64,000 bases of DNA from Bombella pluederhausensis (lineage in GTDB: Bacteria > Pseudomonadota > Alphaproteobacteria > Acetobacterales > Acetobacteraceae), in assembly GCF_026385525.1 (NCBI RefSeq), contig NZ_JANIDY010000001.1, forward strand, positions 434,001 through 498,000, written 5' to 3'. The notes beneath the pieces are model-generated. The model saw nothing but the letters and a program-made list of their open reading frames with translations, ran no database searches and was not told the origin of the DNA. Numbering within the stretch: the stretch's first letter is position 1; the number at the start of each line of letters is the position of its first letter. Made by a program: the position numbers and the translations under genes. This document shows positions 35,451-45,154 of this stretch, piece by piece.

Positions 35451-38450
35451 TTACTGGTTCAGAAATCCGTCAATATCCTTCAGCGCCTCGCTTAATGGCA
35501 GCCGTTGGATGGGTACGCCGTTCGGGAAGGCCGAGAGCAGGCGGGAGGGCATACGGCTGTCCAGAATGACGAACACGCCTCGGTCATCAGCACGGCGGAT
35601 GAGGCGCCCGAAGGCCTGTTGCAGGCGCATCCGTGTGATGAGGTCATCATAATCACCCGGTCTGCCACCAGAGAGATGGCGGCGGCGTTCCCGGTGGAGA
35701 ATGTCGGGCCGGGGCCATGGGGTGCGTTCCATCACCACCATGCGGAGGGCATCACCGGGTACATCCACACCATCCCGCATGGCATCTGTTCCCAGCAGGC
35801 AGCTATTGATTTCGGTACGGAAGACATCCACCAGCGTGGCGTTGTTCATGGCATCAATATGCTGGGCATAAAGGGGGATGTTCTTCATTCCCAGTTTCTC
35901 ATGAATGCGGCGGTGAACCTCTTTCAGGCGGTGGATGGCCGTGAACAGCCCCAGGGCGCCGCCATTGGCGACTTCAAACAGGGCCTGAAAAGCCTGTGCC
36001 TGTATTGAAGGCTCTCTGGAAACATCCGTGATGATGTAAGCCCGTGTCTGATGAGCATAATCGAACGGACTCATCAGGGCCGCCCGCATGGGGGGATTGA
36101 GAAAATGCGCTGTGCCTAGTCGCCGCTCGGCTTTTTCCCATCCGGCTTCCCCGTCTTCATCTGGGCTGCGGTCCCGCAATGTGGCGGAAGTGATGAGCAG
36201 CCCGTGCGTGGTGCTTTGCAGGGCACTGGCAAAAGGAATGGTCGGGTCCAGCCAGTGGCGGTTGAGCGCAATATCGTGTCCTTCCTGCAAGAGCCGTGTG
36301 GCAGGCAGAGGTTCACGCTGAATGAAGTCCACATAGGTGGGCAGTCCCCGCTGAGCGATCGGCTGCTCCATGATGGCACGCAACATGCTGATCCAACCTT
36401 GGAGGCGGGAGAGGGCACGGCGATACAGGCTGCGGATTGTACCTTCCAGCCGTTGCTGAAAGCTGGTGTCCGGGTCTTCATCCTGATTTTCAAGGGCTTC
36501 CTGAAGGTGCTTGATGATCCTGTCCAGCGGGGTCACGATGTCCTGAAGGGCCGTCAGAAGCACTTCCGCCTGCTCCCGCAGAGGGCCGGGGATGGGGTGC
36601 AGGTCACATTCCTGCCGTGCGTAATGGCCCTGTTCGCCCCGTGTCTGCATCTGTATCTCAGTGATGCGGGCATCCAGATGCATGTCCAGCATCTGGAGGA
36701 AATCCTCGGCAGGCTGGGCCGGTGGCGTTTCCTCTACGGCGCTGAGGATGACGGTGCCGTCTTCCTTGGGGGTAGGGGCGAGAGGAGTGTCTTCGTCTGA
36801 TGGTTCCGTTTCGGAGGGCTGTGGGGTCAGGCGGGCCTGTCGGGCCTCGTGCAGGCGGCCACTCCAGCCGGGACGTGGAAGTCCCTTCTGCGTGGCATGG
36901 ACGAGGTTCTGAAGCATGTCCTTGAGGGCCGGAAGACGGTCCATCAGGTCTTCCATGCGGCGCATCAGCCCACGGGCACGGGAGCGTCCCCCTTCGGCCC
37001 CTAATATCCAGCGGCGCAGATCGGCCGCTTCCAGACCGGAAAAGACCAGAGAGAAGGCGCTGTCGGCGGCATCGGGGATATGGTGTCCTTCATCAAAGAC
37101 GTAACGGGTGGGGACACCATTTTCATCGGCCAGATTGCCGGGAGCGAGCTCCTGCGGCAGCATGGCGTTCCATGCCGCCTGAGACAGGACAAGCGCATGA
37201 TTGGCAATGACGAACTGGGCATGCTGGGCACGGCGTATCCCATGCTCGATGAAGCAGCTTTGATAATGCGGGCAGGCGGAATGAATGCACTCGCCCCGCC
37301 GGTCGGCAATCATGTTCAGCAGGCCGGGTTGAAAGAGGTCGCCAAACCAGCCGGGAAGGTCCCCGCCCATCAGGTCGCCATCTTCTGTGGTCTCAGCCCA
37401 GAGTGTGAGAAAAACTAATGGAATGAAGCCATGCTGCCCCTGCGGTGGGCGGTTGAGCAGGGTGATGGTGATGTCTTTGAGATTGAGAAGACAGAGATAA
37501 TTTTCCCGCCCCTTGCGGATGACCGCCATCTCATGCCGCTTTGTCGGGTCGGGATAGAGGCGGGTCAGTTCCTGTTCAATCTGCCGTTGCAGATGGCGTG
37601 TATAAGTGCTGACCCACACAGCACTATCATTCTTTTCAGCCCAGAGGCTGGCAGGGGCGATGTACCCCATTGTCTTGCCGGTGCCTGTTCCGGCTTCAGC
37701 CAGCATGATGTTCGGGGTGTTGGCGACATCACGGGGCGTGAAGGCATAGCTGGTCGCCGAGGCAAAATCAGCCTGACCGGGGCGGGGTTCGGCCTGTCGT
37801 CCCAGCAGGGCGGAGAGACGCCTGCGGGCTTCCTGCTGGCTGACGGGATGACTGCCAGCGGGAGGGCGAGGTGCCCGTTCTTCCCATTGCGGCAGACGGT
37901 CCCAAATTTTCAGGACGTCCACTTCTTTGGCTCTGTTGGCGCCTGTGCCGCTTTCAGGAGGAGGCAGGGCGTTTTTCACGATGTCATGCCAGCTCCACCC
38001 GGCCTGCCGTAAGGTTGGCAGCAGAAGATGAAGCGTAGCGTGTTTCTGTGGGGGCTGTTCTGCCAGATCGTTCAGGAGATTCTGGGCGATTTCATACAGG
38101 ACGTCAGCCTGTAAAGGTGTCGTATCATCCGGGTCGATGAGGTTCAGCGCCAGCGCAAGGCCTCGGGCGGTCGGGGGAACAGTGCGGGCTGGGTAAACAA
38201 GAAGGAAAAGTTCCAGCAGGTCCAGCCACGGTGCAGGAGGAGGCTCCGGCGGAAGGTCCAGCAGGCGGAGCGTGGCAGGGCCATGAATGAGCAGCGGCGG
38301 CGGAAGCTGGCGCAGCGTGTTCCGCAGCTCGGAGAGGGGAATGTCCAGTACCTCGCCATCGGGGGTAATGAGGGAGGACAGGCCATGCCGTGCGATCAGG
38401 GCTGGCGCATCAAGGAAGGAACGGAACAGGCTGGACATCCCCTTTCTCAT
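35451..38450 (-). CDS. DinG/XPD-type Fe-S ATP-dependent DNA helicase
   Basis: A 999-residue superfamily 2 helicase. Walker A 'LAEAGTGTGKTMGYIAPASL' is at 252-260 and the DEAH-box is 'YVFDEGHHIPD' (DEGH, 453-456). Four cysteines, Cys320, Cys388, Cys393 and Cys399 ('NYLCLLNLKD', 'GECIHSACPHYQSCFIEHG'), have the layout of the XPD/DinG 4Fe-4S cluster. The C-terminal part has 'LLITSATLRDRSPDEDGE' and 'RMRLQQAFGRLIRRADDRGV'. A 200-residue N-terminal extension precedes the helicase core. An alternative start at residue 5 (38438) is possible. A role in resolving replication or repair structures is inferred from the family. Confidence 0.92.
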   Translation of the reverse strand: MRKGMSSLFRSFLDAPALIARHGLSSLITPDGEVLDIPLSELRNTLRQLPPPLLIHGPATLRLLDLPPEPPPAPWLDLLELFLLVYPARTVPPTARGLALALNLIDPDDTTPLQADVLYEIAQNLLNDLAEQPPQKHATLHLLLPTLRQAGWSWHDIVKNALPPPESGTGANRAKEVDVLKIWDRLPQWEERAPRPPAGSHPVSQQEARRRLSALLGRQAEPRPGQADFASATSYAFTPRDVANTPNIMLAEAGTGTGKTMGYIAPASLWAEKNDSAVWVSTYTRHLQRQIEQELTRLYPDPTKRHEMAVIRKGRENYLCLLNLKDITITLLNRPPQGQHGFIPLVFLTLWAETTEDGDLMGGDLPGWFGDLFQPGLLNMIADRRGECIHSACPHYQSCFIEHGIRRAQHAQFVIANHALVLSQAAWNAMLPQELAPGNLADENGVPTRYVFDEGHHIPDAADSAFSLVFSGLEAADLRRWILGAEGGRSRARGLMRRMEDLMDRLPALKDMLQNLVHATQKGLPRPGWSGRLHEARQARLTPQPSETEPSDEDTPLAPTPKEDGTVILSAVEETPPAQPAEDFLQMLDMHLDARITEIQMQTRGEQGHYARQECDLHPIPGPLREQAEVLLTALQDIVTPLDRIIKHLQEALENQDEDPDTSFQQRLEGTIRSLYRRALSRLQGWISMLRAIMEQPIAQRGLPTYVDFIQREPLPATRLLQEGHDIALNRHWLDPTIPFASALQSTTHGLLITSATLRDRSPDEDGEAGWEKAERRLGTAHFLNPPMRAALMSPFDYAHQTRAYIITDVSREPSIQAQAFQALFEVANGGALGLFTAIHRLKEVHRRIHEKLGMKNIPLYAQHIDAMNNATLVDVFRTEINSCLLGTDAMRDGVDVPGDALRMVVMERTPWPRPDILHRERRRHLSGGRPGDYDDLITRMRLQQAFGRLIRRADDRGVFVILDSRMPSRLLSAFPNGVPIQRLPLSEALKDIDGFLNQ

Positions 38451-38544
38451 ACACAGGAAGTCTTTTTTCTGCGAGGAGAAAGCGGCAGCCCCGACTCCTG
38501 AATACTTGACCAGAGGGGGGAGGGTTCATAATTAACGTAGTCTT

Positions 38545-40173
38545 ATGCAGAAAAAAACGCCTTCTTCTCAGAATGATTCGTCCTTCCCCAAGCTCTGGCC
38601 GTTTGAGGAAGCCCGTAAACTGGCCGCCCGTGTGGCAGACAGGGACCCCAGCAAACCGGTTCTGATGGAGACAGGCTATGGTCCTTCCGGCCTGCCGCAT
38701 ATCGGTACGTTCGGCGAGGTTGCCCGGACAACATGGGTCCGTCAGGCTTTTGAGGAGCTGACAGGCCGCAAGACACGGCTGCTTGCTTTTTCTGATGACA
38801 TGGATGCCCTGCGTAAGGTGCCGGGCAATGTGCCTCAGCAGGAGATGCTGACAGAGCATCTTGGCCTGCCGCTTTCCCGTATTCCTGATCCGTTCGGCAC
38901 GCATGAGAGCTTTGCCGCCCATAACAATGCCCGCTTGCGGCAGTTCCTTGACGCTTTTGGTTTTGACTACGAATTCGCCTCTGCGACCGATTACTACACA
39001 TCCGGCATTTTCGATGCGGCCCTGAAGCGTGTTCTGGAAGAACATGACCGCATCATTGAGGTGATCGCTCCCACGCTGGGCAAAGAGCGCCGTGCAACCT
39101 ATTCCCCCGTTCTGCCGATCCATCCCGAGACGGGCCGTGTCATGCAGGTGCCTATCATCAGCGTGAACCCGGATGCCGGAACGGTCGTCTGGAAGGACGA
39201 GGAGGGCAAGAGCTTCGAGACGTCCGTTTATGGTGGTCGAGCCAAGATGCAGTGGAAGGCCGACTGGGCCATGCGCTGGTATGCTCTGGGCGTTGATTAT
39301 GAGATGTCCGGTAAGGACCTCATCGACAGCGTGAAGCTTTCTTCCAAAATCTGCCGCATCCTCGGCAATGAGCCGCCGCTGAACCTGACCTATGAGCTGT
39401 TCCTTGATGCGAACGGTCAGAAGATCAGCAAGTCCAAGGGGAATGGTCTTTCCGTGGAGGAATGGCTGCGTTACGGCCCTGCGGAAAGTCTGGCGCATTA
39501 CATGTTCCAGCAGCCGACCCGTGCCAAGCGGCTCTATACGGACATGATCCCCAGAGCTGCGGATGAGTATCTTGCCCTCGTGCAGAAGGGTGAGCAGCAG
39601 AGTGCGGAAGAATTCCTCTCCAATCCCGTATGGTTCATTCATGAAGGCAAGTTGCGCCCGCAGGATACCAGTCCGGTTTCCTTCACGGCCCTTCTGAATC
39701 TGGCCAGTGTGGCAAATGCTCGTGAAGTGGAAACACTCTGGAAGTTCCTGCGGCGTTACGATGCCAGCCTGTCCCCGGAGACACATCCCTATGTGGCACG
39801 ACTGGTCCAGCACGCTCTGGATTATTTCAACGAGCGTGTTCGCCCGACCAAGGTGTTCCGTGCCCCAACGGAGACGGAGCGTAAGGGGCTGGAAGACCTT
39901 GCCGCAACATTGAAGACCGTACCGGAGAATGCCAGCCCGGATGATGTGCAGAATGTCGTCTTTGAGGTGGGCAAGCGTTACTTTGCCAAGCCGGAACTGC
40001 GGTCATGGTTCGGGTGCCTGTATGAGGTACTGCTTGGCCAGAAGGAAGGCCCCCGTTTCGGCATTTTTGCGGCCCTGTTCGGGCTGAAGGAGACTGTGGC
40101 CCTGATTGATGAGGCACTGGCTCGCCCTGTTGAGACGACTGACGGGGCTGTGGCAGAGGAGAGCAAGGGCTAA
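38545..40173 (+). CDS. lysS: Lysyl-tRNA synthetase, class I
   Basis: A 542-residue class I LysRS, the archaeal-type enzyme also found in most Alphaproteobacteria. The HIGH-like motif is in 'SGLPHIGTFGEVARTTWVRQ' and the KMSKS-like motif is 'QKISKSKGNGLSVEEWLRYG'. It charges tRNA-Lys. It is followed after 3 bp by an mprF-like gene, whose normal product uses Lys-tRNA as substrate, so the pairing is functionally suggestive. Confidence 0.97.
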   Translation: MQKKTPSSQNDSSFPKLWPFEEARKLAARVADRDPSKPVLMETGYGPSGLPHIGTFGEVARTTWVRQAFEELTGRKTRLLAFSDDMDALRKVPGNVPQQEMLTEHLGLPLSRIPDPFGTHESFAAHNNARLRQFLDAFGFDYEFASATDYYTSGIFDAALKRVLEEHDRIIEVIAPTLGKERRATYSPVLPIHPETGRVMQVPIISVNPDAGTVVWKDEEGKSFETSVYGGRAKMQWKADWAMRWYALGVDYEMSGKDLIDSVKLSSKICRILGNEPPLNLTYELFLDANGQKISKSKGNGLSVEEWLRYGPAESLAHYMFQQPTRAKRLYTDMIPRAADEYLALVQKGEQQSAEEFLSNPVWFIHEGKLRPQDTSPVSFTALLNLASVANAREVETLWKFLRRYDASLSPETHPYVARLVQHALDYFNERVRPTKVFRAPTETERKGLEDLAATLKTVPENASPDDVQNVVFEVGKRYFAKPELRSWFGCLYEVLLGQKEGPRFGIFAALFGLKETVALIDEALARPVETTDGAVAEESKG

Positions 40174-40176
40174 GGC

Positions 40177-42198
40177 ATGGCGGATCACTCCGGTGTTCCG
40201 TCTGGTGAGGCTCAGTCTTCATCATTTACTGGCGCTGGGCGGGTACGGCTATTGCTGACCCGCCTTCCGGCGCTTGTTGGGCTTGTGCTGCTTGTCTGCG
40301 CCATTCTGGTGATCTGGCGGGAGATTCAGCACCTCTCATTACAGCAGGTTATGGGGGGGCTCCATGCGATCCCAAATGCTGCTTTGTGGAAGGGAGCAGG
40401 GGCGACCGTCCTTTCCTACGCCATTTTGTCTTTTTATGACGGGCTGGCTTGCCGCCATGTGCAGGCGGGTGTCTCTTGGGGGCGCTCGGCCTTTGTGGCG
40501 TTCTGTTCCTATGTTCTGTCGCATAATCTGGGGTGCGCTGCCATTTCTGGCCCGGCTGTGCGATACAGGCTGTACCGTAACTGGGGTGTGCCGGGTGTAA
40601 AGATCGCCTCCATCGTGGCGTTCTGTTCCATCACTTACTGGTTGGGTATGCTGGGGTTGGTAGGTTTCATCCTGATGACCCAGCCTGCCATCATCCCTTA
40701 TGTCCGTCAGATGCCACACTGGATGACAGTGGCGAGTGGGGGCGGTTGCTTTGCGTTGCTTCTCGCCTACGTGCTGCTCCCCTGCTGGAAGCAGAACATA
40801 CGCCTGCATAAATGGACGCTGACATTTCCAAGCTGGAAGATCGGGCTGGGGCAGATCATCTCCAGTATGGCGGACATGTCTGCCACGGCCCTGATCGCAT
40901 GGTGCGTGTTGGATACTCTGCCTAATGGCAGCAGCTTAACCTTTGGTGGTTTTCTGGCCATCTATATAGGGGCTTATACGGCAGGACTTCTGGCGAATGT
41001 GCCGGGTGGGCTGGGTGTGTTCGACAGCACCATGCTGCTGGCGCTTTCGCCGTGGTTCTCCGTACCGCATATCATGGCGGGTATTCTGGTGTTCCGGCTG
41101 TTTTATTACATCATTCCTCTGTTGTTGGCAGGGATGATGTTTGCCGGGCATGAGTTACTTGCCCGCTTTGGAAAGACAGAAGACCATAGCCAGAGCCTGC
41201 GCTCCTCTGAGGCCGATTTCTCCACGGTTGTAGCAACGGGTAGTCAGGCCATGCTGGGCGTGGTCATTGTGGTCTATGCCTTGTTGGCCCGGCTGCCTCG
41301 GTTCCATTCCTTTCTGGAAGGGACCATTTTACAGGGGGCGTCTTTTCTTCTGACGCTCATAGGTGTGATGCTGGTCGGCCTGTCATTCGGGCTGTCCCAG
41401 CGGGTGGTACTGGCATGGCGTTTGTCGGTCGGAGCGCTTTGCACCACTCTGGTCATATTGGCGGTGAGGCAGGCGCATTGGGTGGCGTTTGTTGTGGTGC
41501 TGGCAGTTCTGCTGGTGCTTCTGCCTTTCCGGAAAAATTATTACAGGCAGGCCTATTGGCGGGTGGAGCCATTGTCTCCGTTCATTCTGGCTCCGTTCTC
41601 GCTCTGGCTGTGCGGATTGGCGGGTGTCAGCTGGATTGTCCAACAGCGCCGTTTGGGGGATGTCTGGTGGAAGCCTCTGGTTCATGATGCGCATACGGCT
41701 GTTGGCCGTTGGTTTCTGGGTGGAGCGGCTTTGTGCTGTGTTCTGGGGCTGTGGCTGGCGCTACGCAAAACACGGATACATATCATGCCGTGGAATATGG
41801 AAAATCGTGTTCAGTATGCTTGCCTGAAAGAGTCAGCTCTTGCTCTGGATTTGCCATGTGAGCGCCTGTTTGTCCCGGATGGTATGTTACCTGATGCGAC
41901 AGGTAAGGCCGCTTGTGCGGTTATTCGGTTGAAGCCTTTCCTTCTTGCGGAGCCGGTTCTGCTTTGTCTGGGCGGGGCCGTAGGCTCCAGAGGGCGGCGA
42001 GCCGGTGCTGTATGGCGGCTGCGTGATTATGCCGTGCAGGAAGGGTGCCGGCTGGCCGTGCTTCAGTACGGTGCACGACAGGCCGACATCTACGCCTCGT
42101 TCGGGCTCGGCATCTTCTCTTTGGACCATGATGAAGGGTGGTTTCTCATCTGCCGCCCTGAAGATGTTTATGCTCTCAAGGATGTTCTGGGGCTTTAG
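40177..42198 (+). CDS. mprF: MprF-type lysylphosphatidylglycerol flippase, C-terminally truncated
   Basis: A 673-residue membrane protein. The N-terminal flippase domain has many hydrophobic segments and family-typical stretches ('CSYVLSHNLGCAAISGPAVR', 'NVPGGLGVFDSTMLLALSPW'). From about 535 a partial synthase domain begins ('VQYACLKESALALDLPCERL'), reaching 'GRRAGAVWRLRDYAVQEGCR', 'ASFGLGIFSLDHDEGWFLIC', then stops. Full MprF proteins are about 840-870 residues; the missing piece is the second, catalytic GNAT-like half that transfers lysine from Lys-tRNA. No continuation exists in other frames before the convergent next gene. The remaining protein may be a flippase without synthesis, or a pseudogene-like remnant. 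Confidence 0.85.
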   Translation: MADHSGVPSGEAQSSSFTGAGRVRLLLTRLPALVGLVLLVCAILVIWREIQHLSLQQVMGGLHAIPNAALWKGAGATVLSYAILSFYDGLACRHVQAGVSWGRSAFVAFCSYVLSHNLGCAAISGPAVRYRLYRNWGVPGVKIASIVAFCSITYWLGMLGLVGFILMTQPAIIPYVRQMPHWMTVASGGGCFALLLAYVLLPCWKQNIRLHKWTLTFPSWKIGLGQIISSMADMSATALIAWCVLDTLPNGSSLTFGGFLAIYIGAYTAGLLANVPGGLGVFDSTMLLALSPWFSVPHIMAGILVFRLFYYIIPLLLAGMMFAGHELLARFGKTEDHSQSLRSSEADFSTVVATGSQAMLGVVIVVYALLARLPRFHSFLEGTILQGASFLLTLIGVMLVGLSFGLSQRVVLAWRLSVGALCTTLVILAVRQAHWVAFVVVLAVLLVLLPFRKNYYRQAYWRVEPLSPFILAPFSLWLCGLAGVSWIVQQRRLGDVWWKPLVHDAHTAVGRWFLGGAALCCVLGLWLALRKTRIHIMPWNMENRVQYACLKESALALDLPCERLFVPDGMLPDATGKAACAVIRLKPFLLAEPVLLCLGGAVGSRGRRAGAVWRLRDYAVQEGCRLAVLQYGARQADIYASFGLGIFSLDHDEGWFLICRPEDVYALKDVLGL

Positions 42199-42788
42199 AG
42201 CAGGTCGTCTTCATCTTCAGCTAGTGGGGAGAGGAGGCTGGGTATGGCGTATTCCGGGCTGGCTGGGTAGTCCTCAAGCGATCGCCAGCATGTGCTTCCA
42301 TCAGTGTGTAACTGTTCCAGCAGGGTGATGTGATCCACCATCATCTCAGAACTATGAAACAGGTTGTGGCGCTGTATCCATGGGACGAGATCGGTCGGTG
42401 ATGCCGGGGCAAGGCGGGCAATGGTTAGCTCTGGCACAAGAAGGCGGCGTGGTGGTGGGAAACCGGCTTGTCTCAGGGTTGAAGAAAGGCGTTTCTGAAA
42501 GGCAATGATCGGCTGCCGTGGCGTGAGCCCGATAGTCAAACGATCTTCCGTTTCACCCATCTGATGGGCGACCTGATGGAGGGAGAGCGGAAATGGCTCC
42601 CAGCGGAAATGGGAGAGGGCCATGTCCAGCTCCTCCATCTGATGGCGACTGGTGATTTGGCCAAGGTTCTGGAGAGGAATCAGACATTGTTCGGCCTGCA
42701 TCCAGTGAACGTCATCCAGACTGCCCCGCAGCAGGCCCAGTTCGGCCTGAATGGAGGCGGGAAGTGTGAGAGCAAGAGATAGGAACAT
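42195..42788 (-). CDS. ThpR-like 2H phosphoesterase lacking catalytic histidines
   Basis: A 197-residue protein starting MFLSLALTLPASIQAELGLL, matching the opening of bacterial 2'-5' RNA ligase/RNA cyclic phosphodiesterases. The family has two HxTx motifs. Here the first aligned site is 'EQCLIPLQNLG' (family ENLHLTLRFLG) and the second is 'LLVPELTIARL' (family HPHVTLARL), so both histidines are replaced. The family layout is otherwise kept ('PRQPIIAFQKRLSSTLRQAG'). Activity is probably lost; an RNA- or nucleotide-binding role is possible. SD GGGAGG supports the start. It converges on mprF with overlapping stop codons. Confidence 0.7.
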   Translation of the reverse strand: MFLSLALTLPASIQAELGLLRGSLDDVHWMQAEQCLIPLQNLGQITSRHQMEELDMALSHFRWEPFPLSLHQVAHQMGETEDRLTIGLTPRQPIIAFQKRLSSTLRQAGFPPPRRLLVPELTIARLAPASPTDLVPWIQRHNLFHSSEMMVDHITLLEQLHTDGSTCWRSLEDYPASPEYAIPSLLSPLAEDEDDLL

Positions 42789-42949
42789 GATACGGCCTCC
42801 CGGACGTGGGGAGATGAATAAAAAGAAAGTTGGGGAAGTGATGACCCCGTCTTGACTTGGTGGAAAACTACCCCACATTCTACCCGAACGATAGGGGGCG
42901 GGGTGACAGGTACCGTCTCTGCGGTTTTTCTCCAGAATAAGCAGGTATC

Positions 42950-43717
42950 ATGGCTTTCCATTCCAATTTTGGGGCAACACAGGGGCGCACGGCAGCTGAA
43001 GCATTTGATGCCGGGCTGCGTGCCTATATGCTGCGTATCTATAACTGGATGGCGTTTGCCCTGTTTTTGACGGCAGTAACGGCCTACGCTGTTGTGAATA
43101 CATCGCTGCGTGCGCTGTTTTTCTATATTGTGCAGCGTGGTGATATGTTCGTGGTAGCGCCTACGGCATTGGGGATGGTGGGTGTGTTCGCGCCGCTGGC
43201 CTTTGTTCTGGTGCTGTCTTTCGGTGTGAACCGTCTTTCCCGCTCTGCGGCGCAGACACTGTTCCTGCTCTATAGCGTTGTCATGGGGATCAGCATGGCT
43301 TCCTTGCTGATGGCCTATACGGGGGCTTCAGTCGCACGAACCTTCTTTATTACGGGCGCTCTATATGCAGTCATGTCTCTTTATGGGTATGTGACGAAGC
43401 GTTCTTTAATGGGGTTTGGGTCCTTTCTGACCATGGGGTTGTTCGGGCTGATAATTGCTTCTCTGGTCAACATGTTCCTGCCGGCCCACGGTATGACCGT
43501 TCTCATTTCTTTCCTTGGCGTTCTGCTGTTCACGGGTTTCACGGCGTATGATACGCAGCGCATCAAGCTGACGTATCAGCAGTATGCGGCTGCCCTGCCG
43601 GCTGAGGAGCTGGGCAAGATGAGTGTTTATGAAGCGCTCACGATGTACCTGAACTTCGTTAATCTGTTCCAGTTTCTGCTTCAGTTTACAGGTAGTCGGT
43701 CTGGTGGACGTGACTGA
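42950..43717 (+). CDS. Bax inhibitor-1/YccA family membrane protein
   Basis: A 255-residue integral membrane protein starting MAFHSNFGATQGRTAAEAFD, with seven hydrophobic segments. The conserved C-terminal half includes 'ALYAVMSLYGYVTKRSLMGF', 'GVLLFTGFTAYDTQRIKLTY' and 'VYEALTMYLNFVNLFQFLLQ'. In bacteria this family (YbhL, YccA) modulates membrane protein turnover or ion leak; the precise role here is unknown. Confidence 0.95.
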   Translation: MAFHSNFGATQGRTAAEAFDAGLRAYMLRIYNWMAFALFLTAVTAYAVVNTSLRALFFYIVQRGDMFVVAPTALGMVGVFAPLAFVLVLSFGVNRLSRSAAQTLFLLYSVVMGISMASLLMAYTGASVARTFFITGALYAVMSLYGYVTKRSLMGFGSFLTMGLFGLIIASLVNMFLPAHGMTVLISFLGVLLFTGFTAYDTQRIKLTYQQYAAALPAEELGKMSVYEALTMYLNFVNLFQFLLQFTGSRSGGRD

Positions 43718-43747
43718 GACTGAATGAGTCGAATGATGAACGAAAGA

Positions 43748-43773
43748 GAAAGGGGCCTTTGAGCCCCTTTCTT
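43748..43773 (+). terminator. Terminator after the BI-1 gene
   Basis: GAAAGGGGC (43748-43756) pairs with GCCCCTTTC (43763-43771) around CTTTGA, followed by TT. Confidence 0.75.
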
Positions 43774-44003
43774 GTTGCGATTTTTTGCGATTGAAAAGAA
43801 AATGAAAAATTAAGTGACGCTCTCCTTGTTTTTGATAAAATTATGGTGTTTTCTTGGGAATGGCGGATAACTGGTCTTTTTTAAAAAAGACTGGAGGGGT
43901 TCTTTTTTTTTATCAAGCTTGCCCCCTTGTAATCTCCGCTGTTCGGGAAGATTAAAGTGAACGGCACTGGAGCCTCAAGGCTCCATATTTCATTTTGAGT
44001 ACG

Positions 44004-44019
44004 GAGGGGTATACCCCTC
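44004..44019. promoter_or_regulatory. 16-bp palindrome upstream of cyoA
   Basis: GAGGGGTATACCCCTC is a perfect palindrome 129 bp before the cyoA start. It may be a regulator site for the oxidase operon; no known operator was matched. Confidence 0.4.
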
Positions 44020-44147
44020 TGTTGTCAGGATACGAACGGGAAAGGCACGTATAAGATGACAACGTTCGGTGGCGAACGCGCTATCCTGACTGTGTCAGAA
44101 AGTGTTCTGGCCCTTTTGTGGCAGAACAACAGATAGAGGCAGGATCC

Positions 44148-45140
44148 ATGAAAAGACTCTGGCGATTTTTCCCGGCGTTGCCTGCATTGATGCTGTCGGG
44201 CTGTACGGTTGATCTTCTTCAGCCGGCCGGCCCGATCGGGGAAGGTAATCGCGACATGATGGTGCTTGAATGGGCCGTCATGATGTGCGTTGTGGTTCCA
44301 GTAATTATTGCGACACTTGTATTTGCTTGGAAATACCGGGCTTCTAATACAAATGCGGAATATTTGCGGAACTGGTCACATTCTAACAAGATTGAAGTAT
44401 TCATCTGGGGCGTACCCATTCTCATCATTCTTGTTCTGAGTGGCTTCAACTACTGGAGCACGCATTACTACGACCCGTATAAGCCAATCTCCAAGGAGAT
44501 GCAGGCAAAGGTCGGTGCGCCTAATGCAAAACCGCTCCATGTGGAAGTGATTTCTCTGGACTGGAAATGGCTGTTCATTTACCCAGACCTCGGAATTGCA
44601 ACCATCAACGAGCTGGATGTTCCCACAAAGACACCTCTGGATTTCCGGATTACGTCTGACAGTGTGATGACATCCTTCTTCATTCCTCAGCTGGGATCCC
44701 AGATCTACAGCATGGCCGGGATGGAGACACAGCTCCACCTGATGGCAAGCCGTCCGGGTAACTTCCAGGGTGAGGCCGCTCAGTACACAGGGCCGGGCTT
44801 CTCCGACATGCGCTTCCGCACCATTGCTATGCCGCAGGAGCAGTTTGACGCATGGGTGCAGAACGTACGCAGCGGTGGTAACTCACTCGTTGTTAAGGAA
44901 GCTCTGGACGCACAGACCTATCAGAAATATCACGCTCCGCCGGCTGCCCCGCATGACGAGGCACCAAAACCGGCTCCGGTCGTGTATTTCTCCAGCGTAC
45001 AGGCTGGGCTGTTTGAGAGCATTGTTGCGAAATACAATGTCGGTATGACCCATGATCATCATGGGAAGGACATGGATGACAAATCTATGGACATGCATTC
45101 CGAATCTCATGCGGCAGCACCTTCCAATACCGGCATGTGA
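44148..45140 (+). CDS. cyoA: Cytochrome bo3-type ubiquinol oxidase subunit II
   Basis: A 330-residue lipoprotein starting [20 protein letters not shown] with lipobox LMLSGC. Two membrane helices follow, then the cupredoxin domain ('[20 protein letters not shown]', '[20 protein letters not shown]', '[20 protein letters not shown]'). The Cu-A ligands of cytochrome c oxidases are absent, as in quinol oxidases. The C-terminal tail is His/Met/Asp-rich. An in-frame upstream ATG at 44118 lacks the signal peptide start. First gene of the operon. Confidence 0.95.
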   Translation: MKRLWRFFPALPALMLSGCTVDLLQPAGPIGEGNRDMMVLEWAVMMCVVVPVIIATLVFAWKYRASNTNAEYLRNWSHSNKIEVFIWGVPILIILVLSGFNYWSTHYYDPYKPISKEMQAKVGAPNAKPLHVEVISLDWKWLFIYPDLGIATINELDVPTKTPLDFRITSDSVMTSFFIPQLGSQIYSMAGMETQLHLMASRPGNFQGEAAQYTGPGFSDMRFRTIAMPQEQFDAWVQNVRSGGNSLVVKEALDAQTYQKYHAPPAAPHDEAPKPAPVVYFSSVQAGLFESIVAKYNVGMTHDHHGKDMDDKSMDMHSESHAAAPSNTGM

Positions 45141-45154
45141 GGACTGATCTAAAG

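Larger units (their letters stand above)
43718..44147. other. Long intergenic region before cyoABCD
   Basis: About 430 bp. It holds the BI-1 gene terminator (43748-43773), an AT-rich stretch (43790-43920), a small hairpin (43968-43985, GGAGCC/GGCTCC), a 16-bp palindrome (44004-44019) and the cyo leader with an SD at about 44137. No gene was seen. The cyo promoter must lie here. Confidence 0.6.
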
